Shown here one piece after another: positions 1-8,117 of a stretch of DNA of 37,032 nucleotides. The stretch is from a virus: positions 1-37,032 of IMG/VR virus record IMGVR_UViG_3300042691_018974, one strand, 5' to 3'. A program made the position numbers and the translations under genes. Below the pieces are notes generated by a model. The model was not told the origin of the DNA and ran no database searches. It saw nothing but the letters and a program-made list of their open reading frames with translations. Position 1 is the stretch's first letter; each line of letters opens with the position of its first letter.

Positions 1-1
1 C

Positions 2-2524
2 CTGGACGGCATCCCGCAGCCCAGCACGTCGGGCGGCAGCGTGACGATGCACCGCAAAGAGGCATCGGAGATCGGATGCGCGATCACGATGCGGGAGATG
101 CGCAGCTACGTCGGCGCCATCGTCGGCGTCAAGCTGGCCGGCGTGTCTTTCCCGTGCGCCGTGCGGGACGTAGACGTTACATGGGCGCCAACACCTGGAC
201 TCCCAGCCGGGTTCACGCATACCCTGACCGCCGTGGCTGATATGGCCATTGAGGACGACAGCACCAGCGGCGATGACCCCGGCGCGTCGGTCGCCGTGGT
301 GCAGGTGTCCAGCCGGTGGGGTTCAGCCTGGCAGACGATCAAGGGCGCACTCTGCACAGAGGCCGACGTGGGCCTATCCGGCGTGAGTGGCGTCACGTCA
401 TTTACAGTCGACCACGGCGCCACGGTTCGCGGGCAGCAGGCGCGTGAATCACAGTTCACGGACTACACCGGAAAGTGGGTCCGCATCCAGGTGCGCGAGA
501 TGGAAGACGGCACGCCATCGGTGCGCGGAACGGTCCTGCGTCCGGTCTGGTGGGGCAAGTGCATGTCGTACCAGCTCACTGGCGGGCGCGGCATGTCTGC
601 CGCCTCCGTGTTCCATTGCGCCGGACTGGACGTTGCGCTGCAAGAGATCGTCCCTACCAGATGGTATGCTGTCGGGCAGTTCATGGGGCTGCTCAGGGCC
701 GGAAATTACACCACCGATCCAGGCGCAATCCTTCCGCTGAATCTATCTGACGGCGGGAACGCCGTCCCCAATCCCGGCGACGTGCTCCCATTGGGCGCGA
801 CTCCGCAGGCCGCCGCCAAGCTGCCGGAACTGCGGCCGGATAGACAGGCCGTTGCCGCGGTCCGTGGCACCGGCACGTGGATGGCGCAGATGATCATTGC
901 CGCGTTGAACCACCAGACGGACGGACCACGGTGGAAGCTCAGCGACTCCACCAACGCACTCGCCTTCCAGATTGACGGTGACCTGGACGGACCCAAGTTT
1001 GGCGACCTCCTCGGCCAGGTCGTCAACGTGCGGCACGGTGTCGCCTACGCCTTGGAAGTGGACACCACCGACCCATCCGAGCCAATCCTAGTCAAAATCT
1101 ACACCACGGTCCAATCAGCGGTCAACCTGCCCAACGGCGACACCATCCCGGCCAACGCGGCGCAGATCGCGCTCGACCTGGCTGCGGTCGGAGCCCCGGC
1201 CCTGGATAACCCAGCCAAGCCGGAGAAGCCGCGCAACTCGCTGGAATCCTGGACCGTGACGCGGAGCCGGGCCGGCGAAGTCGATGCCGTCTACATCGAG
1301 GGCGGGAATCCCATCGTCGCTGTGACGGTCGGATACAAAGACGGGGACGCCGACGCCACGGACCGCATGATTAAAGGGTGGAGCAGTGCAGACGAAACGG
1401 CATGGAATTCCGCCAGCGCCGAGTCGCGCGATGCTGGGCCGCTCCAGCACGTTTGGCGTAAGTTCAAGCTCGGGACCAAGTACGCGGGCGGCAGCTACTT
1501 CAACGGCGCGACGAACCAAACCATGCGCGCAGGTAGGCAGGTCGCCGGGGATGTCGGCGGGGCGGATCTCCTAGCCCTGCACGGTGCCAATGGCGAGACA
1601 GGCACGCCTGTGCAGTTGGTGACGGCTAACGATCTGGTCGGCCCGAAGCCGGCGCAACTCAAGTTGGCCAGGTTCCTGCCGTGGACGGAAAACTTCAACT
1701 GGGCAGCCGCCGCGCAGAAGTTCGGGCTCAAGCGCGACGACCGCGAGCAACCGGCGCGCGTCCGTGTCTTCGGGAAAGGCGCCGCGGCCAACAGCTATGA
1801 GGACATGTCTTACACCTGGCAGGTGACTATCGACGAAGACGACGGCGCCGTGATTTTGGGCAACGACTCGCGCGACGCGGTGGCCATCAAGTCGTACCTG
1901 GCAGCCGGCAAGTCTTTGCTGTTCACCATCGGTATAGTGTCCCCGATCCCTTGGCGGGTCTCGTGGCGGAGATCCGATGCCGACCGGCCATGCGACTGGC
2001 GCCGGAGCCTGATCATCCGCGATCCCAGCCTGACATATTGGGCCGTTGCGGCTGGCACGATAACCAGTGTGAATGACGATTACACCGGCAGATTCGTGCA
2101 GGTTGATCCAACCTACGACCTCAGCGGCAGCATCGACGGCGTTCAGTTTGGGTTTGCTAACCTCAACGGCGCCGTGCCGGTCCCGCGACTGGCCGAAATT
2201 CTGGCCATGGTCAAGACGCATTATGAAAACCAGACGCCGACCATTGAATGGACCCGGCGCGGCCTGGACTTTTCCGACGCGCTACGACCCGGCGCCATGG
2301 TCACCACGGCAGCCCTTCCGCTGGATGACCAGAAGCAGATCAGCCTAACGATGAACGCCAACATCACCGGCCGGCGCTGGCGATTCCTGGCTAGAGAACT
2401 CAGCACGGCCTACGCTACCGATCGGCTGATGATGACTGGTCCAGGCGGCATCGGACGCGCGGCCGGGTTCAACCACATCGGCGCCATGCTCGCACGCATG
2501 GGAGCGCCGGCAGGAGTGTACTGA
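2..2524 (+). CDS. Large tail protein, 5' end cut by the window edge
   Basis: The reading frame is open from base 2, so the gene begins outside the window. The GTG at 41 is only the first start-like codon inside it, and the codons before it read through as ordinary protein. About 840 residues are visible. They are mixed alpha/beta with many short beta stretches, no signal peptide and no membrane segment. I recognise no catalytic motif. Size and position, last large gene before two small virion-type genes and the early region, fit a tail-tip or baseplate hub protein of a siphovirus. The stop codon overlaps the next start (TGATG at 2522-2526), so the two are translationally coupled. The tail role is inferred from synteny. 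Confidence 0.75.
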   Translation: MDGIPQPSTSGGSVTMHRKEASEIGCAITMREMRSYVGAIVGVKLAGVSFPCAVRDVDVTWAPTPGLPAGFTHTLTAVADMAIEDDSTSGDDPGASVAVVQVSSRWGSAWQTIKGALCTEADVGLSGVSGVTSFTVDHGATVRGQQARESQFTDYTGKWVRIQVREMEDGTPSVRGTVLRPVWWGKCMSYQLTGGRGMSAASVFHCAGLDVALQEIVPTRWYAVGQFMGLLRAGNYTTDPGAILPLNLSDGGNAVPNPGDVLPLGATPQAAAKLPELRPDRQAVAAVRGTGTWMAQMIIAALNHQTDGPRWKLSDSTNALAFQIDGDLDGPKFGDLLGQVVNVRHGVAYALEVDTTDPSEPILVKIYTTVQSAVNLPNGDTIPANAAQIALDLAAVGAPALDNPAKPEKPRNSLESWTVTRSRAGEVDAVYIEGGNPIVAVTVGYKDGDADATDRMIKGWSSADETAWNSASAESRDAGPLQHVWRKFKLGTKYAGGSYFNGATNQTMRAGRQVAGDVGGADLLALHGANGETGTPVQLVTANDLVGPKPAQLKLARFLPWTENFNWAAAAQKFGLKRDDREQPARVRVFGKGAAANSYEDMSYTWQVTIDEDDGAVILGNDSRDAVAIKSYLAAGKSLLFTIGIVSPIPWRVSWRRSDADRPCDWRRSLIIRDPSLTYWAVAAGTITSVNDDYTGRFVQVDPTYDLSGSIDGVQFGFANLNGAVPVPRLAEILAMVKTHYENQTPTIEWTRRGLDFSDALRPGAMVTTAALPLDDQKQISLTMNANITGRRWRFLARELSTAYATDRLMMTGPGGIGRAAGFNHIGAMLARMGAPAGVY

Positions 2525-2958
2525 TGACCCCGCAAGACCGGGATATGATCACCAGCATGCGGCGGGAGCTTGCCGAGCTACGAGAGCAGACGCGGTTGAT
2601 CCCGGTGCGGTGGGGTAATCCACTTACCGTTGACGTGATAACATCCTGCTCTGGGTCAGATGTTTTGATAACAGTCGTCAGCACGCAATTCACTGGAGTT
2701 GCCCTGCCCGGAACGGTTCCTACGGTACTGCCGCAGGTAGACCCGACATCACTATGGACCTTCCCTGCATTTTTGGGGAAGGGGCTGCTTCGTGGCGCTT
2801 ACGTCTGGATTGCCACGAAGGTCAACCCAGGCACTGGAAACGTAAGCGACACGCTAGCAGCGATTCCAAACGGTCAGTCTTTTATGACTAGGCGGTCAGT
2901 CGTCATGCCTGTAACTGGCGGCGGGACGGCCAGCGTCTACCTGCCCTGGCAATTTTGA
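2524..2958 (+). CDS. Small tail-module protein with N-terminal helix, unknown function
   Basis: 144 residues. The first 25 are charged and heptad-like (DRDMITSMRRELAELREQTR), consistent with a short coiled coil. The rest is beta-rich, with many Thr, Val and Gly, and ends in an aromatic tail (YLPWQF). It starts in the overlap with the upstream tail gene and is followed 1 nt later by the next gene. Position suggests a minor tail or fibre-attachment protein. I do not recognise the family. Confidence 0.7.
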   Translation: MTPQDRDMITSMRRELAELREQTRLIPVRWGNPLTVDVITSCSGSDVLITVVSTQFTGVALPGTVPTVLPQVDPTSLWTFPAFLGKGLLRGAYVWIATKVNPGTGNVSDTLAAIPNGQSFMTRRSVVMPVTGGGTASVYLPWQF

Positions 2959-2959
2959 C

Positions 2960-4201
2960 ATGGCTGGTCCTTTTGTTGTCGATGCATACTCGACCGTTGT
3001 CGGCGCGTTGACACAGGTAATAATACGCATCAAGGGCGACGCCGATGTTGCGAAGTTTCGCGGACTAGCCAACCTGCAAGGAATTAGGCATACCCGTTTC
3101 CAGCCTAGTGGTGCCCGCGTTGGTCCGACTGTGGCTGATCCTGTATTGTCATCCATTGGGGAATCGCAGTACGAAATTCGCGCAATGGGCGCTGTTCGTG
3201 GGCCAGACTACGCTCTTTCGACTCCGAATACGGAAATGAGTCGGAGACGGTACACTGGATACACCGGATCGGCCCCAGATCCTTTGGTGCCGACATTCGA
3301 TCAGTTGTGGTCGCAGGTGGACGACTACGTCGCCGGCAAATCCTCGTACCCGATACATCCGACAATAGCGGAGGTTAATATCACGGTCGATGACTGGTTT
3401 TACGGGCGCGGTTCGGGCGACTGGGCCATCGAGGTCGGCCCGGCCAGTTATCCAGCGGCGATGGCCTCCCCTATATTTGCGACCAGCCCCGTGTTGACGA
3501 GCGATAGTTGGGTTCCAATCATGCGCACGTTTACGGCTTCAGATACATTCTTTACCCGTGGCCCCTATGGAAATAGGAGCTTTCTATTCAATGTAACAGT
3601 GTTTTTTGGCAAAGAACTGTACTGGATGCACGGGGATGATACATCCGTCGCTTTGTTGCGACGGAGCGGAATCGACGGGTCCGGTGATTATAGATTATTC
3701 TGCGCCGGGTACGGACTGCCGCCAGCCGTCGAAATAGCGCACACAAGCAGCGCCGTCCACCTGAACGCGGATACTCCTACCCGCACGCTAAAGCTATATC
3801 TGGCGCAGGAAGTCGTGACACTGGCGAGCGGGTCATGGGGATTTGTTTTACAAACGTCGGCTCTACTAGACAGCTATGTAGTTCCGGCAATTTACACGGT
3901 GCCGAATGGCGGCAGTACAACGCACTCCATTACGGCATGGGCCGGCGTTAAGTCATGCACCGCGACACTCGGTACGCTCGACCCTCTAGCGGCCGGATAC
4001 TTCTATATTGTGACATGCACGAACGAAAGCGGTACCGTTATCGAAACGGCCGCGACGGGAAGATTCGAGGATGGGTCTGCTAAAACCTTTATCTGGCACA
4101 AGATTCCGCCGTCAATCGCCGCGAAATACTCGCCGGCAACTGGCGACGGCGAGGCGCACGGGTACTTGGTCGGTTTGCGCATCCCGCTAGACACGCACTA
4201 G
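2960..4201 (+). CDS. Beta-rich tail-module protein, unknown function
   Basis: 413 residues, no signal peptide or membrane span. It is rich in Thr, Ser, Tyr and Gly, typical of phage tail-tip or receptor-binding proteins. Its DNA is visibly less GC-rich than its neighbours (for example around 3540-3720), which suggests separate acquisition, as is common for host-range proteins. It is the last gene before the late/early junction, directly followed by a perfect inverted repeat at 4208-4225. The receptor-binding role is an inference from position and composition. Confidence 0.7.
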   Translation: MAGPFVVDAYSTVVGALTQVIIRIKGDADVAKFRGLANLQGIRHTRFQPSGARVGPTVADPVLSSIGESQYEIRAMGAVRGPDYALSTPNTEMSRRRYTGYTGSAPDPLVPTFDQLWSQVDDYVAGKSSYPIHPTIAEVNITVDDWFYGRGSGDWAIEVGPASYPAAMASPIFATSPVLTSDSWVPIMRTFTASDTFFTRGPYGNRSFLFNVTVFFGKELYWMHGDDTSVALLRRSGIDGSGDYRLFCAGYGLPPAVEIAHTSSAVHLNADTPTRTLKLYLAQEVVTLASGSWGFVLQTSALLDSYVVPAIYTVPNGGSTTHSITAWAGVKSCTATLGTLDPLAAGYFYIVTCTNESGTVIETAATGRFEDGSAKTFIWHKIPPSIAAKYSPATGDGEAHGYLVGLRIPLDTH

Positions 4202-4207
4202 CTTGCC

Positions 4208-4225
4208 AGCGTGCGCTCGCACGCT
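4208..4225. other. Perfect inverted repeat after the tail operon
   Basis: AGCGTGCG-CT-CGCACGCT, two perfect 8-base arms, begins 6 bases after the stop of the last tail gene. As RNA it would fold with about 7 pairs and a 4-base loop. No T-run follows, so it is not a classical intrinsic terminator. It could slow or end late transcription or be a protein-binding site. A similar GCGTGCG/CGCACGC pair occurs at 28814-28832. Confidence 0.5.
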
Positions 4226-4237
4226 ACCCTGTCGCCC

Positions 4238-4366
4238 ATGACCGCCGCCGCCGACCTCGCCCGCATGCGCTGGGCCAAGACCCCAACAGCAGACCGCACG
4301 GCCGGCGCCCGGAAGGCGGCTCTGGCCCGGTGGGCAAAAGCGCGCGGGAAATCCAAGGGAAAATAG
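4238..4366 (+). CDS. Very small basic phage protein
   Basis: 42 residues, starting MTAAADLARMRWAKT and ending in a Lys/Arg-rich tail (ARGKSKGK). The two WAK-type motifs and the ARxRW...AALARW pattern resemble small basic proteins common in phage genomes, whose function is not known to me. It sits alone between the late operon and the TTGACA promoter candidate. Confidence 0.5.
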   Translation: MTAAADLARMRWAKTPTADRTAGARKAALARWAKARGKSKGK

Positions 4367-4370
4367 GCTA

Positions 4371-4397
4371 TTGACATTCGTGCGCACGCATTAGAGT
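4371..4397 (+). promoter_or_regulatory. Candidate early promoter
   Basis: A perfect -35 TTGACA at 4371-4376 is followed after 15 bases by TAGAGT (4392-4397), a 4/6 match to TATAAT. The spacing is short of the ideal 17. The spacer holds a perfect palindrome, CGTGCGCACG (4379-4388), which could be an operator. It lies upstream of the run of early genes and downstream of the last late gene, where a phage early promoter is expected. The -10 assignment is weak. Confidence 0.45.
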
Positions 4398-4448
4398 AGC
4401 GCCATCAGCCGAGGCAAACAGCCCGGCCCAGCCTTGAAAGGGCAAGCC

Positions 4449-4601
4449 ATGACGACCATCAAATACGGCCCGCACGCTGGCCAGATCATCAAGGGCAACT
4501 ACAAGGTCAGCACCGACCGTAATGGCCGCATGATTGCCCATCGCTGGGCGCGCCTCGCCAACCGTTGGATCCGCTGCGACATCACCGAGGCCCTTGCCTA
4601 A
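4449..4601 (+). CDS. Small early protein, unknown function
   Basis: 50 residues with a basic centre (TDRNGRMIAHRWARLANRWIRC). ATG at 4449 follows an AAAGGG-type Shine-Dalgarno at about 4437-4442. It is the first gene behind the candidate early promoter. Not a family I recognise. The Trp/Arg-rich core would suit nucleic-acid or protein binding, but that is only an impression. Confidence 0.45.
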   Translation: MTTIKYGPHAGQIIKGNYKVSTDRNGRMIAHRWARLANRWIRCDITEALA

Positions 4602-4654
4602 TCGCACCGCCGCATGGGGCGGCTTTCGGACTGGCCATCTGCGACGGCTACACC

Positions 4655-4682
4655 CCCGACCTGCCATGGTGGCACGGTCGGG
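4655..4682. other. Long stem-loop in the early leader
   Basis: CCCGACC (4655-4661) pairs with GGTCGGG (4676-4682), and TGCCA (4662-4666) with TGGCA (4670-4674). This leaves a 3-base loop and a single bulged C at 4675, 12 pairs in all. It sits in the 120-base gap before the gene at 4722. There is no T-run behind it, so it is more likely an RNA-processing, mRNA-stability or protein-binding hairpin than an intrinsic terminator. Confidence 0.55.
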
Positions 4683-4721
4683 ATAAGTGTCACCAGGAGC
4701 CGGTCGAAAGCCGGAACAGCC

Positions 4722-5057
4722 ATGCCAGCGAAAATTATATTCGACCACGCCGACGAGATTGCCCTGCGTCTGTCCGATCGCCGCGACGAGCGCAAGGCCT
4801 CCGAGGCTGCCCTCCCGGCCGACGAGCAGCGCCAGCGGTTCGTTCCCGGCGCCGACCCGGTCGAGCTTGGCCCGGTGCTGCGGTCCGTCCCGACGCTGGT
4901 CGAAGGCGGCCAGGGACGCACCGACGCCGATCTCGCCCGGGCGTCCATGGTCCTGCTCTGGCTGCTGGCGATCGCCGCCGGTCTCGGCCTGGGCATCACC
5001 GCCGCTCGCTACGTCGCTGCCGCTGCCGATGCGATCGGCGCCTGGGGCGTGTCGTGA
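4722..5057 (+). CDS. Small protein with C-terminal membrane helix
   Basis: 111 residues if started at the ATG at 4722 (MPAKIIFDHADEIALRLSD). The frame extends upstream to 4614, but that part covers the stem-loop and reads as low-quality sequence, so I prefer 4722. Residues 1-70 are charged and soluble-looking. A hydrophobic stretch (MVLLWLLAIAAGLGLGITAA) lies near the C-terminus, predicting one membrane helix with a small tail. The stop overlaps the next gene's GTG (GTGA). Function unknown. Confidence 0.55.
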   Translation: MPAKIIFDHADEIALRLSDRRDERKASEAALPADEQRQRFVPGADPVELGPVLRSVPTLVEGGQGRTDADLARASMVLLWLLAIAAGLGLGITAARYVAAAADAIGAWGVS

Positions 5058-5209
5058 GCGCCTGCATGTGCGGCGGCTGTCCCGCCTGCGGAGTCCCCGA
5101 CCCGGCGCCGTCTGACGAGTACCTAGAAGACCTGGCCATGCAGCGCCAGGACGCGGACGACGCCGAGCCGGCCGAGTTCCTGGACGGCTGCCTGCCCTGC
5201 AATCGCTGA
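5054..5209 (+). CDS. Small Cys-rich protein, possible zinc binder
   Basis: 51 residues, GTG start overlapping the upstream stop. Cysteines cluster at both ends: C4, C6, C9 and C12 in CMCGGCPAC, then C46 and C49 in CLPC, with an acidic middle. This could form one small zinc site. The spacing does not let me name a family. Confidence 0.5.
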   Translation: MSACMCGGCPACGVPDPAPSDEYLEDLAMQRQDADDAEPAEFLDGCLPCNR

Positions 5210-5223
5210 GTTGGTCCGGTTCC

Positions 5224-5247
5224 GCCGAGCCACCGCAACGGCTCGGC
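5224..5247. other. Perfect 8-bp stem-loop
   Basis: GCCGAGCC (5224-5231) and GGCTCGGC (5240-5247) form a perfect stem around an 8-base loop, just after the stop at 5209. No T-run follows. It may be a weak or factor-dependent terminator, or an mRNA end-protecting hairpin between small early genes and the recombination genes. Confidence 0.5.
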
Positions 5248-5286
5248 CCACTGACCCCGCCCAGGTCTAACACGGGTAAATGCGCT

Positions 5287-5442
5287 ATGACAACCGAAAT
5301 CATCATTCCTGAACCACTCAAGGCCAAGGCCCGCGAACTAGCCATGCCCGACTCGATGACCAGCGACCTGCTGACGGCGCTCGCTGAGTGCATCGTGTCC
5401 GGTGGCCTGCGCGGCGTGGTTGTGGATTGGGATGCCGCATGA
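5287..5442 (+). CDS. Small protein preceding the exonuclease
   Basis: 51 residues starting MTTEIIIPEPLKAKARELA. Mostly helical and acidic/hydrophobic, no Cys pairs. Its stop overlaps the start of the exonuclease gene as ATGA, so the two are probably translated together. Not recognised. Confidence 0.5.
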   Translation: MTTEIIIPEPLKAKARELAMPDSMTSDLLTALAECIVSGGLRGVVVDWDAA

Positions 5443-6263
5443 TCATCCACGGCCAAATCGACACCGAATACCACGCCGACCCGCACATCGGCAGCACCGA
5501 CGCCAAGCCATGGCTCGACTCACCGCAGCTTTTCAAGGACAAACTGGACGGCGTGGTCATCCGCAAGGACAGCCACGCCTTCCAGATCGGCCGCGCTGCC
5601 CATCTGCTGTTCCTCCAGCCCAACGAGTTCGCCAAGGCCATCAGCACCGGCCCGATCAACGAAAAGACCGGCAAGCCCTACGGCGCCGAGACCGCCGCCT
5701 ACTCGTCCTGGGCAACGATGAACCCGGGCAAGATCATCCTGGGCCAGCGTGACATTGACGACTTGAACCGCATGCAGGACCGCATGCCGGCGCAGATCAA
5801 GGACATCCTCCGGTCCGGCGGTGTCGCTGAGTCCAGTTACTACCTGACCCTGGCCGGAGTCGCGGTGAAATGCCGGCCCGACTGGATTATCGACGGGGCC
5901 ATCTACGACCTGAAAAGCATCGGCAATATGGCCGACGCTGAAAAGCACATCAGCAAGTTCAAGTATTGGTTTTCGCATGCGTGGTATCGCATGATCGTCA
6001 AGGCCGAGACGGGCAAGGCGATGCCGTTCCGGTTCATCTTCGCGGAGAAGTCGCCGCCGTACCGCTGGCGCATCATCGACATCGACGCCGACTGGATCGG
6101 TTACGCCGACGCCACCGTGGACCGCGTGCTGGGCGAGATCGCAGAATCACAGCGTACCGGCGATTACTCCGACCGTGGCGAAGTATGCATGACGGTGGAG
6201 CAACCGGCGTGGGGCGACGATGCCGAGTTCGAGGATGACGAGGAAGGAGGGATCAGCCTGTGA
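5439..6263 (+). CDS. RecE-like PDDEXK exonuclease
   Basis: 274 residues from the ATG overlapping the previous stop; the longer frame from 5388 is unlikely. Features of the RecE/lambda-exonuclease-type PDDEXK fold are visible: a GRAAH motif at 51-55, Glu in VAESSYY near 131, Asp in CRPDW (148), then YDLKS with Asp157 and Lys159 as the D-x-K pair, and a downstream helix with AWY (181-183). Family members degrade one strand of double-stranded DNA to start single-strand annealing recombination. Here it is followed by a recombination-associated protein and SSB. No Erf or RecT partner is seen. Confidence 0.8.
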   Translation: MIIHGQIDTEYHADPHIGSTDAKPWLDSPQLFKDKLDGVVIRKDSHAFQIGRAAHLLFLQPNEFAKAISTGPINEKTGKPYGAETAAYSSWATMNPGKIILGQRDIDDLNRMQDRMPAQIKDILRSGGVAESSYYLTLAGVAVKCRPDWIIDGAIYDLKSIGNMADAEKHISKFKYWFSHAWYRMIVKAETGKAMPFRFIFAEKSPPYRWRIIDIDADWIGYADATVDRVLGEIAESQRTGDYSDRGEVCMTVEQPAWGDDAEFEDDEEGGISL

Positions 6264-6649
6264 GCATCAACATCGCAGACATGGGAAATAGCCCATACAT
6301 CGCCAGCGCTGACTTCCAGATCGGCACCGTGTTGCCGCGCCTGGAGATTGAGCGCATCGACATGCAGGAGGTGCCGACGCCGGGCAAAAAGGAGAAGCAG
6401 GCCAAGCCCGCCGTCTGGTTTAAGGGAGCCAAGAAGGGCTATGTCCTGACCAAGAATGTCGCCCGCGCCATCGCCGCCAAGCTCGGCATTACCACCAAAG
6501 ACATCGGCACGCAGTGGCCCGGAATCCAGATCCAACTGGAGGTTGTGGGCGACGTGCGGCGGCCGGACGGGACGCGCGGAAATGCGTTCCGGCTGCATGA
6601 CGCATGGCCCAAATCCGCGCCAACCACCACCGAACAGAAAGCCGTCTAA
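6260..6649 (+). CDS. Phage recombination-module accessory protein
   Basis: 129 residues from a GTG overlapping the exonuclease stop. The central pattern, VWFKGAKKG then LTKNVARAIAAKLG then WPGIQIQLEV, matches a small phage protein type I know from genes beside exonucleases and SSBs. Such proteins carry a lTktNa..ia..lG...d.W.G..i.l signature; their biochemical role is not established to my knowledge. Single-strand DNA or recombinase-loading functions are possible. The stop overlaps the SSB start (TAATG). Confidence 0.6.
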   Translation: MSINIADMGNSPYIASADFQIGTVLPRLEIERIDMQEVPTPGKKEKQAKPAVWFKGAKKGYVLTKNVARAIAAKLGITTKDIGTQWPGIQIQLEVVGDVRRPDGTRGNAFRLHDAWPKSAPTTTEQKAV

Positions 6650-7053
6650 TGCCTTACCACGCAAGTTGCACCCTCATGGGGCACGTCACCGCCGACATCG
6701 AACTAAAGCCAGGCGATCAGCCCTACGCCAAATTCAGCCTCGCCGTCGATACCCGCGCCAAGATCAACGGTGCCTGGGGCAAGCGAACCACCTTCTGGCG
6801 CTGCACCGTCTGGGGCAAGGAAGCCGAGTGGCTGGCCCGCGACGCCCACAAGGGTTCGCTGGTTCTGGTTGAGGGGGAACCGTACAGCGAGGACTACGAG
6901 AAGGACGGGGCGAAGAAGACGAGCCCGCACCATGTCCGATGCAGCGCGGCGAAGTGCTTGGATCGGAAGGAGCGGGCCGACGTGCCAGCCCCATCACCGA
7001 CCAGGCCGAGTGCGCCGGCTGCCGCCGCCGATGACGGGGAGCCGCCATTCTGA
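6649..7053 (+). CDS. ssb: Single-stranded DNA-binding protein
   Basis: 134 residues from the ATG at 6649, which overlaps the previous stop. The frame is open further upstream but that part is shadow. Residues 1-105 have the SSB OB-fold pattern: early LMGHVTADIELK, KFSLAVD, the WRCTVWGKEAE core and LVLVEGEPYSEDYEKDG. A Pro/Ala-rich linker leads to the acidic tip DDGEPPF, the typical partner-docking tail of bacterial SSBs. It protects single-stranded DNA during replication and recombination, in line with the exonuclease upstream. Confidence 0.9.
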   Translation: MPYHASCTLMGHVTADIELKPGDQPYAKFSLAVDTRAKINGAWGKRTTFWRCTVWGKEAEWLARDAHKGSLVLVEGEPYSEDYEKDGAKKTSPHHVRCSAAKCLDRKERADVPAPSPTRPSAPAAAADDGEPPF

Positions 7054-8117
7054 TGCCAGATCCCGACTTCCTAGTGCAACGCGAATCACTCAACGACGAA
7101 ATCACCGAATTCATCCAACACAAAACCCCCGGCTGCAACCAGGGGCCCACCGAGGCAAAGCCTCAGATCGCCAGCATGACACAGGGAACCATATTCTCAG
7201 ACGCCCCGCCCGGAACCCCAAGTCGCTGGCCGCTCCACGAGCGCAAGGACGTGATGGTTACGCCGGCATCCGCACGTCGGGCGTACGACGCGTACCAGTT
7301 CCGTCGCCAGCGCGAGATTAAGGCGTCTTACGTCGAGAAATACGCAGCCGCGATGAAGGCCGGCACGTTTAAGCCGGGCAGCGTCATCACTATCGCCATG
7401 GACCTTAACGGTCATCGGTGGATCGTTGACGGTAACCACACGCTGCTTGCGGTTGAGCGGTTCGGCGCGGCGTTCCCATTGACGGTAGAATATCGACTTG
7501 TCGAGGACGAGTCGGATGCCGCCGTTTTGTATTCAACCTTTGAGGCCCGCAAGCGCACCCTCGCCGCACACATGGTTGCTGCCGGCCTGGACGAATCCAC
7601 AGGCGTCAGCTCTTCCATGCTGGCTCGATTCACGACCGGACTCTATGCGCTGGAATTGGACTTTCCCGCAAAGATGCCGCGACTCTCAGACAGCGCCTCC
7701 CGGCAGGCGCTTATCCACCGCTGGGCTGAGTGGTGCAAGCCGTGCGGAAACATCCTGGCTGGGGCGCCATTCAACAAACCCGTCATGTCACGATCTGCCG
7801 CTGTGGCCATGTTGTTCCTGACCATCCGATACCAGCCTGAAACGGCTACCAAGTTCTGGAGTGGGATCGTCAACAATAGCGGCCTTTCTCCAGGCATGCC
7901 GCAGCACACCGCCTTCAACGAGTTGCACAACAGCGGGGGCAGAGACACGACGATGGCCGAGCAGTTCGCCGCGATGTCACTGGCGTGGAATGCCTACGTA
8001 GATGGCCGCAGCGTCGGATTCCTGCGCGTATTCTGCGGTCCGATCAAGGTCACCGTGAAGGGCACACCATGGAATAACCGCCTGACTGGCACCACCAAGA
8101 CGGAGCGCCGCTCGTGA
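7053..8117 (+). CDS. ParB/sulfiredoxin-fold-like protein, first of two
   Basis: 354 residues, start overlapping the ssb stop (TGATG). The motif VDGNHTLLAV (125-134) resembles the DG.HRl..a core of ParB-like nuclease and sulfiredoxin-fold proteins, preceded by a helical segment that in ParB proteins precedes the core. The C-terminal 200 residues are helical without a clear HTH. ParB-like proteins in phages bind DNA, cut DNA or bind nucleotides; which applies here cannot be told. Immediately followed by a second, different ParB-like gene. Confidence 0.65.
   Translation: MPDPDFLVQRESLNDEITEFIQHKTPGCNQGPTEAKPQIASMTQGTIFSDAPPGTPSRWPLHERKDVMVTPASARRAYDAYQFRRQREIKASYVEKYAAAMKAGTFKPGSVITIAMDLNGHRWIVDGNHTLLAVERFGAAFPLTVEYRLVEDESDAAVLYSTFEARKRTLAAHMVAAGLDESTGVSSSMLARFTTGLYALELDFPAKMPRLSDSASRQALIHRWAEWCKPCGNILAGAPFNKPVMSRSAAVAMLFLTIRYQPETATKFWSGIVNNSGLSPGMPQHTAFNELHNSGGRDTTMAEQFAAMSLAWNAYVDGRSVGFLRVFCGPIKVTVKGTPWNNRLTGTTKTERRS

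Noticed and set aside
3009-3030. TTGACA followed by TAATAAT
   Set aside because: The two elements are only about 4 bases apart, too close for a sigma-70 promoter, and lie inside a coding gene.
4368-5486. 372-codon open frame on the minus strand in the early region
   Set aside because: Low-complexity Arg/Gly/Ser translation, no ribosome site, antisense to several coupled small genes and spanning both stem-loops.
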